From: Peltaster fructicola
Lineage: Eukaryota > Ascomycota > Dothideomycetes
NCBI GenBank assembly: GCA_001592805.2
Contig: CP051142.1
Span: forward strand, 3,286,001-3,350,000
Reading direction: 5' to 3'
Length of the DNA stretch: 64,000 nt
The notes under the pieces are model-generated. The model was not told the DNA's origin. It searched no databases and was given only the letters and a program-made list of their open reading frames with translations. This document shows, one piece after another, positions 9,695 to 19,800 of the stretch (its first letter is position 1; every line of letters begins with the position of its first letter). Made by a program: the position numbers and the translations under genes.

Positions 9695-12600
9695 ATGGAG
9701 AGGACGCCTACGAGTGACAGTCTTGCTGCGGCGAAATCACCAGCAGCAGAGACCATCAGTGAGATCAAGTCGCCTGCAACCGACAGTGTTGCCTTTGGCG
9801 ACGATGTGGAGCGCCAGCAGATCGGTCGAGGACGGAATCTCACATTCGCGAGCGATCTGAACGACAGACTGATGCGCACGACCTCACGATCACGCTCACG
9901 CAGTCGACGAGGCTCTATGGACTCCATGTCGATTCACACAGCTGGCCGGCGACGCAGCGTTGATCCATCCCTGGCCTTACCACCACAGTTTAGAACGCTG
10001 TCTTTCAATATCGATGAGAGCAAGCGTAAGAGCTTTAACATCAAGGACACGATACCGCATTCTGAGAAGAGCAAGAAGGCGAAACCTGCTGAGATTGGTA
10101 CGTTGACTGGTGTTCTCGTGGATGCAGGCTGATTTTGTGTACAGAGTTCAGCAATGTCGACAACCATACCGCATCAATTGACACCCTTCTCGCAAGATTC
10201 TCTTCACCTCGTGCGAGTGGTCTGACGAGCACACAAGCACAACAGAAGCTGAAAGAAGTCGGTCCAAACATGCCATCGAAGCCTCCCTCAAGGTGGTTTC
10301 AGAAGACTATATCCTATCTCTTTGGTGGCTTTGGCTCAATCCTGTTCATCGCTGGCATCCTCGTCTTTATCGCCTGGCAACCACTTGGTCAGCCAAACCC
10401 ACAAGTCGCCAATCTTGCGCTGGCAATTGTCCTCGAAATCGTCTGGGTTGTGCAGGCTTTCTTCTCCTGGTGGCAGGACTTCTCAAGCTCTCGAGTTATG
10501 GCATCTATCTCAACCATGCTGCCAGAACAGTGTATCGTTCTTCGTGATGGACAACAGAAGCAGATCGAGGGAAGGGAAGTCGTGCCAGGAGATATCCTTC
10601 GCATCACTCTCGGCAACAAGCTACCAGCAGATGTCCGATTTATTGAAGTTTCCTCCGATGCTCGCTTCGACAGATCAATTCTGACTGGCGAGACTGTGCC
10701 TCTTCTCGGCTCTGTGGACTCTACAGATGACAATTACCTCGAAACTGCATGTATCGGTATGGCTGGAACACATTGCGTCTCCGGCAGCGCTTGGGGTCTT
10801 GTGCTCGATACTGGCGACAGGACTGTCTTTGGCCGCATCGCAAAATTGACCAGCACTCCGAAAGGAGGACTCACGCCTTTGCAACGCGAGATCTACATAT
10901 TCGTGGGTATCATTGTCTGCCTGATGTTGACCATGGTCCTCGTCGTCATTGGAGTCTGGGCTGGATATCTGCGGTATCAGCACCCAGACTGGATCAACGT
11001 TCCTACTTTGATTGTGAGTACACTCCTTGAAGCATTCTTGCTGTCAAGCTAATCGATCACAGGTCAGTTGTGTCTCCGTCGCAGTGGCCTTCATACCAGA
11101 AGGTCTCCCCATCGCCGTCACAGCATCTCTCACAATCACCGCCAACATCATGAGAAAGAACAAGATCCTTTGCAAAAGTTTGAAGACAGTCGAGACGCTT
11201 GGAGCCGTCAACGTGATCTGCTCAGACAAGACCGGCACATTGACACGCAACCAGATGTCTGTGACAGACTACCTGATTGGTAAGACCACCAAGCTTGCTG
11301 TCGATGCGCCTGGTCTTCACGACACCAGCAAGGGGCTCAAGGAACTGGCGACGCTCAGCTCAATCTGCAATGCTGCCGAATTTGACGCTACCACGATCAA
11401 TGCTCCGCTCGCTGACCGCAAGATCAACGGAGATGCCACTGATTCCGCCATCTTACGCTTTGCTGAGAGTATGACTGTTGTATCAGCTGTGCGAAATGCC
11501 TGGAGGTCGATCTTCAAGGTTGCATTCAACAGCAAGAACAAGTTCGCCATTGAACTCGTCCAGCCAAACGAAGACGAGAAAGAGACTGTCCTGATGATCA
11601 AGGGTGCCCCAGACGTCCTCATCACACGCTGCTCCTCGTATCTCGACGAGAACGGCTCTGTTGAGCCTTTGACTGAAGCAGGTCGCAAGGAGATCGAAGC
11701 TCTCAAGGATCATTGGTCGTCTCAAGGAAAGCGTGTCATTCTTCTGGCTAAGAGACGACTGGAGACTCTAACTTTCGATCCTGTTGAACAGCCGAGAGAG
11801 TTCGAGCGAGACATCATGAGCAGAGCATCTTCAGAGCTTACCATTGTTGGTCTGGTCGCCATTGTCGATCCTCCTCGCGCTGAGATTCCTGAAGTCGTCC
11901 GGACGCTCCGTGGAGCTGGTATTCGCGTGTTCATGGTTACTGGAGACTTCCGACTGACAGCATCTGCCATTGCCGCTGACTGCGGCATCTTCACTGTCCC
12001 TCACAGTCAAGTGCACGATGTCACAAACCTGGCATTTGACGACGACTATCTCGAGAGTGCTGGCATCAAGGAGACAGCATCTTCGATCAACTCATCAAGT
12101 ACAAAATCACTCGTGCTCAGCGGATCTGATCTCGACACTCTCGATGACCACCAATGGGACAAGATCTGCAAGTACGACGAGATCGTCTTCGCACGTACAA
12201 CTCCAGAGCACAAACTGCGAATCGTCAACGAGCTTCAACACAGAGATCTCACCGTCGGAATGACGGGAGACGGCGTCAACGATGCTCCAAGTCTGAAGCA
12301 AGCCGATATTGGTATCGCAATGGGCTCCGGCAGCGATATTGCCATCGAGGCCTCCGACATGGTCCTCCTCGACTCCTTCGCAGCCATTATCGAAGCTGTG
12401 CGCTACGGCAGAGTCGTCAACGACAACCTCAAGAAGACCATCTGTTATCTGCTCCCAGCAGGTAGTTTCTCGGAGTTCTGGCCGGTCATTACCAACGTTG
12501 TGTTCGGTCTGCCACAGGTGCTCAGCAGTTTCCTCATGATCATCATTTGCTGCTTCACCGATTGCGCTGCTGCCACCGCACTCGCTTATGAGAAGCCTGA

Positions 12601-13195
12601 AGCTGATGTGTTGACGCGCCCACCACGTAACGCAAAGAAGGACCGTCTAGTCGACTTCAAGCTGATCTTCCAAGCTTACGGTTTCGTCGGCCTGATCGAG
12701 ACTCTGACCTCCTTCGCAATGGCATACTGGTACTGCCAAAAACAAGGACTATACTTTTCCGTGCAATGGTTCGGCTTCGGCGCCCTGCCAACTGGAATGA
12801 GTGCGGACACTCAGACGAACATCCTCAACACCGCAAGTTCCATCTATTTTGTGAATCTGGTTGTCATGTAAGTCGAGCATGAGACGTTTCAGGCATATGC
12901 TGACAATCCTGGCAGGCAATGGTTCAACCTGTTCGCGCTACGCACCCGCCGCCGGTCAGTACTGGCCCATTCGATGAACTGGTACCTTGTGCCAGCCGTT
13001 ATCTTCGCGTTGCTCATCGCCATCTTCTTCCTATATGTACCCAACTTCCATGACTCGCTTGGTACATCAACGGTACCGGTAGAGTACTGGTTCTTGCCTA
13101 TGGGCTTCGGCATGGGTCTCTTGCTTCTGGATGAGGGTAGGAAATTCTTGGTAAGACGATTTCCTACAAGCTTCCTCGCTAGGATCGCTTGGTGA
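9695..13195 (+). CDS. P-type cation ATPase, fungal Na+/K+-exchanging (IIC-like)
   Basis: Four exons (9695-10097, 10145-11013, 11063-12867, 12916-13195), introns 47-49 nt, 1,118 residues. It should pump cations across the plasma membrane or an endomembrane using ATP. The N-terminal 120 residues are Ser/Arg-rich. Then come the cation-ATPase N-domain, the actuator loop with LTGET, the fourth helix motif IPEGLP, the phosphorylation site DKTGTLT (Asp about 479), the nucleotide domain (KGAPDVL), and the hinge TGDGVNDAPSLKQADIGIAMG. Six C-terminal membrane segments end in exon 4. N-terminal GYL-like and C-terminal layout resembles fungal proteins annotated as Na+/K+-exchanging ATPase alpha chains rather than ENA or PMR1 types, but exact ion specificity is inference. 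No beta subunit gene is nearby. Confidence 0.9.
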
Positions 13196-13970
13196 GGTCG
13201 CGTGCCACTTTCGGTCTGCCTAAGCATTAGCTAGCGTAAGGATAGAAGCAGCGTATAGCCAAGGCTTTTTGGGCGCTTCCCACCAATGTCATCCTCATCT
13301 CTTTTGCGGCTCGCCTCCCTGATGCTTATCTAGCAAGTAGGATCACATCACAACAGGCTGCATGGCTGGCTGACCGGCTGTCTTCGACACCCAAATAGAT
13401 AAACTAGGCGAGGCTGAGAATATCACGGATGTCTTGGTCCTTGCGATCCAGGTCACTGCAGCTCTTGAATCACAGCTGTACCGAGCGACATCTTTTCCCT
13501 GGTCTGGTGTGTGTGAGCTGTAGATCCGTGTCACAGCTGCACAACGGTTACTTCTAGGCACCTCGCGGACAAGGACAAGTTACAACGAGGAAGATCCATG
13601 CATCAGGTTGGACCTCCTGGTTGAGCTACATCCAGGAACGCTCCAGACTAGCAACGGGTACGTACCGTTCGCACTAGAGATGAAACCAATCGCGCTGCCC
13701 GACGAACAATCTGGTGGATTCCTTAGAGCGCTATAGCAGCTCCTTGAAAAGCCTCATCCTGACCAAAACAGAGTTTCACTTCGTTAGCGACCTCGTGTCG
13801 AGAGATTGCAGTGCACCATGCAGAAACCTCTTATACCACCGCCTTGCACTTGCTGAGGTGATGGGCTCGTATACCTTCAAGATCTGCTTCTTACACAGCT
13901 TCTTTTCTTAATCCACACCCACGCTCTTTTCCAACTCAACCACACTCATTTGATCCATTCCAAAGCAAAT
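13196..13970. other. Intergenic region, about 0.8 kb
   Basis: Holds the 3' flank of the ATPase and the promoter of the secreted NTF2-like gene; the last 60 bases are C/A-rich leader. No gene seen. Confidence 0.4.
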
Positions 13971-14616
13971 ATGAAGTTCACTGTTGCTGCTATCGCCGCC
14001 GCCGCCCTGGCATTCGCTGGCTCTGCTTTCGCCGCCGCCGACTACGAGTGCTGGCTTTCGCAAGATGACGCAGAGGATATCGTCGGATACTACTCGTCCA
14101 TTCTTCAGAATGTGACCTACAACGGCCATACCGCGGTGGAGAACTACAAGATCGCTCTTGCTGAGGACTACGTCGAGTACTCCGACTCCATCCAGTCGCT
14201 GGTGTCCAAGAACAACACTGTAAGTCATGGTCATGCTGCTGCTTGCTGAAGATGGTCGCTAACTCAACGACAGCTTGGCGAGGACGCAAAGCCAGCTGCT
14301 GTTGGCCGTGACCAGTGGTTCGCAGGTGTCTCCCAGCACCCAATCCCAAAGATCATCACCAAGCAGATCCTCGTTGCAGGCGGTAACAAGGTCCTCTGGT
14401 ACTGGACCTTCGAAGGCGTCGGAATTAACAAGTACCCAATCACGGGTTTCAACCTCTTTTCCATCGACGAGAACCTCCAGATCAGCAGCGCCGATATCGA
14501 GTTCAACAGCATCGCCTGGGTAAGCTTTCTTCAACCACAGATGTCTGTATCGACGACTAACATCGCCACAGGCAATTGATGCATTCGAGATCAGCCAATA
14601 TTGCACAGGCCCATAG
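13971..14616 (+). CDS. Small secreted protein with NTF2/SnoaL-like layout, effector candidate
   Basis: Three exons (13971-14219, 14274-14519, 14572-14616), introns 54 and 52 nt, 179 residues. A clear signal peptide (residues 1-22, Ala-rich) precedes ADYECWLSQDDAEDIVGYYS. The mature part has two N-glycosylation sites (NVT, NNT) and one Cys close to each end (YECW, QYCTGP), which could form a disulfide tying the termini. Segments such as KVLWYWTFEGVG and the alternating helix/strand pattern resemble secreted NTF2-like proteins of ascomycetes. No enzymatic residues are recognisable. Size, secretion and lack of catalytic motif make it an effector candidate, but a conserved housekeeping secreted protein is equally possible. 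The last exon encodes only 14 residues. Confidence 0.8.
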
Positions 14617-15220
14617 ATTCGCAGTATGAGGTTGATCAGGCCGGAATGTTGCCGAGAGATATCAATGACCAGGTGTGTTGGACAACACATTCCTGGTCAA
14701 TTAGTCAGCAGTATGGAGTGGTTGATGCCCGGGGTAATATATGCAAGCATGGTACACACTGCTGCTGCTCCGCAGCATAACTATTGCATTAGCTGTACTG
14801 ATGACATGCTGTGGAACGAGTCGAGTGACGTGACCTGCTGTGATTGATGCGATGCAGAACGCTGGAAAACAAACAATAGCATTCGAAGAACGATTTGGCT
14901 TAACTCGACAGCATGTGCACAATGCAATAAGCTGAACGAACGAGAGCAGCGAGGATCATGAGTATGTCCTATACAGTAGCATACCCCGTGAGAAGGATGT
15001 CTGGAAGCATGATAGGACTAGACTCGTGTCTCATGCATATCCTCGTCGTGAGGCGCTCAATCCTCTAGTCTGGTCTGCTGCAGAATTGTTGATGGCAGCA
15101 GTGCTAGTGGCCACTCAAACTCAAATGGCACTAGGTGCGACCTCACCTCGATGCATCATCATCCGTTGTAGAAGTCTCTCTTCATAACACGCACAGCTCT
15201 TGTTACACTGAGACTCAGAC
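14617..15220. other. Convergent intergenic region, about 0.6 kb
   Basis: Lies between the ends of two convergent genes. No coding or RNA feature recognised. Confidence 0.4.
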
Positions 15221-16160
15221 TCATCTCCATCGAGGCTTCTCTTTATCCTTACTTGGCTTGCCGCCTGCCGCGTCGTCGTGCTGTTCCTTGAGAGAACGAG
15301 TCGATTTTGTTCCACGCAAACGAGGTACAGCGGGAGTGTTTGACGGGAGAGAGTCCTGCGACAAGGGAGGTTGTGCGACTGGCGGCGAGGACTGTGGCGG
15401 TGAAGATTGCGGCGGAGAGACTGTGATGGGCGAGGTAGATGGTTCAGACTGTGGGAGAACAGAACTACTACGGGCAGGAAAAGGCGACGTCGAGGAGTCC
15501 TGGCTAGATGACGTCCGCTCGAAAGGCAGCAGTCGGCGTGGTCTGGATGGATCTAGCCCAGGTGAAGGCAGAAGACCTCGAGGACCTTGAGCCGAGCCAA
15601 AGGTCCAGCCTTCAGTGAGCGCAGGGAGATCTGGAGAAGCCCATCGTCCACGAGGAGTTGTGTCGCTTTCAGGAGCCTCTATACATCGTCAGCAGTGCCT
15701 CAACATCATTCTGCGCGGACATACCCATCACCACATCGTCATCTTCCTCTTCGGATCTCTCTGACGGGCTCTCATCCTCTAGGTACTCCTCCGCCATCTT
15801 CAGTAGGTCGCGAGCTCGCTGGTAATCAATCACAGGTACGCTCTGACCTGCCATACGACGCTGGTTGAGTATCCGAACTGCGTCCTGCGCATGTAGCACA
15901 GCAGAACGAGTACCAAGTCTTATTGCTAGGAGCGAGTGAGCTCGTGCTCTCAGCAGAGTTGGGAGTCGGGGCTCAAGGAGAAGACTTTCTGCGATATCGA
16001 AGCTGCGGTCAAAGTCATCAGCATTCGCAGCAGCGTGCATCTCACGGTCAAGGTGTAGCCAGAATTGTCGCTTCAGAGACAAGCCAGTGAAACGACCGCC
16101 TGGGTTGAGACTCTCGTTCGCGGCAACTGGTACCAAAGAGGCATTCTCTTGGTCGTCCAT
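15221..16160 (-). CDS. Hypothetical protein, two exons, Pro/Ser-rich C-terminus
   Basis: Exons 16160-15725 and 15678-15221 on the minus strand (46-nt intron GTATGT...TATAG) give 297 residues. Without splicing the first exon would end at a stop soon after the donor; the splice opens a second frame with ordinary protein composition for another 150 residues. The N-terminal half is helical (SLKRQFWLHLDREMHAA, RSFDIAESLLLEPRLPTLLR), perhaps a TPR-like helical bundle. An acidic patch (SERSEEEDDDV) leads to a disordered Pro/Ser/Gln half and a Lys-rich end (KPSKDKEKPRWR). I do not recognise a family. Confidence 0.65.
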
Positions 16161-16385
16161 CCTTCTTGAGGTCGTGTCGTCTCCGTCGACTATGGTGATG
16201 TCTGTTTCGTATCTTTACGGGAACCGGGGAGCAAGCCAGTGGCTCGGAGTAAGTACACAAGGTTGGTGTTTGTCGCTTTCTCATGTTCATGGATGATCGT
16301 GCTTAGCATTTCCAATTACATGCATGTATGATCATGCCTATGCCTATTCAGATAAAGTCCGCTGCGCGCTCTCGCACTTATCCCC

Positions 16386-16517
16386 TCCATTATGTCATGT
16401 AAACAACCCACTACAAACAGCTCATCACAAACAACTCATCACAAATAACCCACGGCAGTATTATCACCAACCACAGACAACCTACCACAGGCAATCCGCC
16501 ACAGACAATCTACCACA
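16386..16517 (+). repeat. Short CA-rich degenerate repeat array
   Basis: Successive variants of a roughly 14-17-base unit, such as CTCATCACAAACAA, CTCATCACAAATAA, CTACCACAGGCAA, CGCCACAGACAA and CTACCACAGAAGA, occur head to tail. The units share the core CACAnAnAA. Directly visible; function unknown. Confidence 0.7.
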
Positions 16518-16528
16518 GAAGATCCCTG

Positions 16529-16841
16529 ATACAGCTACAGGTCGTGTGAAGAAGCTTTTCATCGCTGCCTTTGGGATATTGTTGTTGTATCAAGCAATCT
16601 TCTCAGCTCAAGCATCTTGCCGAGCTATTCATCATCCTTGTGAAGATCGTGCCAGGGATCTATCGCCAAACCGAAGAACACATCAACTCGTCAAGCTGTT
16701 CCCCGTCCTCGCGGCAAGGAGATCGTTACAGGCACTCATCGGTATAACGGAGACTATAGGGTGCTTCGTCAAGTCGTTCTCCATCCTTGTAGCAAGGCTA
16801 TCGTCCCAGGCACACATCGCTACATCGGAGATCTTACTGTA
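16529..16841 (+). repeat. About four degenerate tandem copies of a 78-bp unit
   Basis: The best pair begins at 16690 and 16768 (period 78). Both contain GTCAAG followed by variants of TCCTTGTAGCAAGG, ATCGT, CAGGCAC and ATCGG.A..GGAGA. Two weaker copies lie upstream, near 16535 and 16612. Translated in the Ulp1-gene frame the two best copies read VKLFPVLAARRSLQALIGIT and VKSFSILVARLSSQAHIATS. The copies are old (many substitutions). No other copy was noticed in the window. Confidence 0.65.
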
Positions 16842-16869
16842 CATTCACGGAAACAGCACTTCGTGAATC

Positions 16870-19800
16870 ATGGAGTCTGATAACCCACAATCGCGCAAGA
16901 ACAAACGCAAGCAATCCAAGAAGGATTTGAGAGGGCAAGCCGAGATCGAGAAGTCTTCTCACGAAGAAGAGCGTGGCACCTCATCAGCATCGGACATTGC
17001 ACAACCGCACAAACGACGAAAGAGCATCGGAAGCCCTGCTGCAGGCTCTCCTCAGCCAAGCTTTGCACCGCTCTCTACCCAGGGATTGCAGAAGAAGAAA
17101 AGCACAGCCTCGCTTCGAAGCATACTAGGCGGGCGGTTGAAACGGAAGAGCAATGAGTCGCTAAGATCAATCAAGTCGCTGCATTTTCAGCAGGATGTTG
17201 TCGCAGACAAACCTGTTACTCCCTCGACCAGGCAAGGTGTTCAGCAGCAGTCGGAAGTTGCAGATCTGGGAACTCACAAGGCACTTCCGCCAATTCCAAT
17301 TCTAATCGAGAGTGGTTCTGAAGCTGATGATTCAGTCGAACACCCGTCCGCTCCGTCTGCTCCAATGTCTGATAACCCAGAGCAGTCACCAGTCTCTGCC
17401 GCACAGGTTGTTTCTCGCAAGAAGCGCAGCAAAAAGCCGTCTCTAAGGCACCTGTATCGCGAGAAGTTCGTCTCTACAGACATCAATGATGATGTTGCCC
17501 GCGAAGATGAAGAACTTAACCAAGAGGCTGTGTACTGCGATTACAATCTACTGCGCATCGAGGTATACAGAGACTTGCTCAAGAGCTGTGAACTTTCGGA
17601 GAAAGCAAGACGTATAAGCATTGAGCAACAACTACAGAACACCCTCCTCAGCCAGCAAGGAGACACCGCGAATCCGTGGCGAGTGGTTCGCTACATTGGC
17701 AATCGAGGGACCGCTAGAAAGGGCGACCTAGCGTTCCAGATCAATCAAAAGCTTCCAAGCCTAGAGTTCAAGATCGAGCGAGGACTTGGAAAAGCTGTCG
17801 AGCGCATCAAGATGGACCGACACTTACGTGAGTTCGGAGGCTTGAACGTCCACGATCGCAAGACAGTGGCTGGTTGGCTGATCAATTTCGAGCGCTTGGC
17901 TAACGCTTGGCCTATTGCTGCGAACTTTAGCTCCTCGTCAGCCAAAAGCATGTTGGTCCGCGCAACAACTGCCTTGACACTGGATGGTAATCAGAGGTTC
18001 CTGGACGTTCGATGGGATCATACAGGCTGCACCATCAGATTCGAATACATCGATGAGAGTACTGGTGAGGTGAAGGCTCTCACAAACAGCAGTCTGTTGC
18101 CTTTCACATGGCTGCATGACGCACCAATTGTGGCGGACAATGTTACTTTCTATAGAGGTGGAAGTGGCCTTCCGTATAGTGAGACTGAGCGAGAGACCCT
18201 CGTGGACGGCAGTACCTGCCTGCAGACGTTGATACCTGACGACGCGCTGACAACGATATTTGCCAAGACTCAGGCAAAGCCTACCATGGAAGAGTTGCGT
18301 GCCCGTGAACACTTTCAACGGCACATTGCCATCTGGTGCACTGGTCTTATCTCGACAGCAGACAAGCTGCAACAACTTATTGCCAATCTCAACACACAGC
18401 ACGGTGTCCTACAGCAACTCAAGAATAGGGCTGGACGAAAAGAGGCTCTTCGTGGTCTTTGTCGCTTCTATCAGCCAAAGCATCGACGAAGCACGGACAT
18501 ACATTGCTCATCAGCGAACCTTATTCAGCGGCTAGGACTCCAAACCGACCGAATTACCCAGATCAACACTCGAGATCAGCGATGGATCGCATACCTGATC
18601 AATTGCGTGCGGCCATGGCTGTTCGGCACATCGTTCGACCTAGTCAAGACATTCACAGCACTTCTCGAGACTGTTGATGAGATCGACAGCCTTATCAATG
18701 CTGGTGAGGAGCCTCCAGCATTGTGTGATTGTTCGCCAGATGAAAGACTAGTCGAGATACATGCTTGCAGTGTCTGCCACGAAGAGACATTGTGCATCGA
18801 CCTCGAGACCAGCCCACAAGGGCATGCACTCTGTCAGAACTGTACTCACATAGGGCTGCAGTTGTCTGAGGAGAGCAAGGAAGCTCATCTTCGTGATCGA
18901 CTGCATATTGCTATCGAGAAAGATCGTAAAGGATATGGGTTCGCAAGCAATCAAGTCAATGCTATTGTCGACGATTGCACAGCTGTACTCATGGCTCGCA
19001 TGGAAGGATTCCACCATCCAGACTTTAATTGTGAGTACTCAACACACACTGCTCGACAGCGCTCTGCCTGGAATCCCTTCAACTCGTCAATTGAAGCTCC
19101 TCGTGCATTCGGACGACTGGACAACGACACAATCACAACGCACACACCCGATAATGTGGTCATCGTTCAGATCTGGCTTAACTACGCTCACTATCTCTAC
19201 CACATCGGCTTCCTTGAGGAGGCAGCGAAATGGGAGCGAAGTACCAAATCAGCACAAGCTAAGCAGCACCTGGTAGACCAAGAGGATAGGTTACATCGAG
19301 TGTCTCTCAGCTGGGACATCTTCAAAGCTGCTAGGCTGAAAAGAATGACCAAAGAGGAATATGATGCCGTTAAGCAAAATTGGACCAGTGGTGATCCTAG
19401 TCAACTCAACATTTCTGACGAACTTCAATACCACTTCTTTCCCAGTCGCAACCGCCGGAGCATGATACAATGTGCATGGTCTGAGGAGGAATTCACAATC
19501 GCACTCACGCTAATGGATGACATGGTTGAACGACATGGCTGCCGCGAAATACTTGACAAGTCTGGGGATACGGTCTGGTTCACACCACTTGGACAACGTC
19601 CTGCTCAATGGAATCGCGACACTTTGTACACCTTCTTCTACATCCGCGGTCTTCGTGTCCACAACACCTGCAACGCCCGTTGGCGCCACCTAAACAAGAT
19701 CGACAATCCTTACACCTACCTGCTCGAACTTTGCTGGCAGTTGTGTGCGAAGGCTAGTGGCGCCGGATATAAGTCCCTTTTCGATCTTCCAATGAACATC

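Larger units (their letters stand above)
16161..16869. other. Divergent promoter region with repeats
   Basis: Sits between the minus-strand orphan and the Ulp1-domain gene. It carries the two repeat arrays described separately. An open frame of 180 codons (16324-16866) runs through both arrays and ends one codon before the Ulp1-gene start in the same frame; it may be chance or a leader ORF. Confidence 0.5.
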
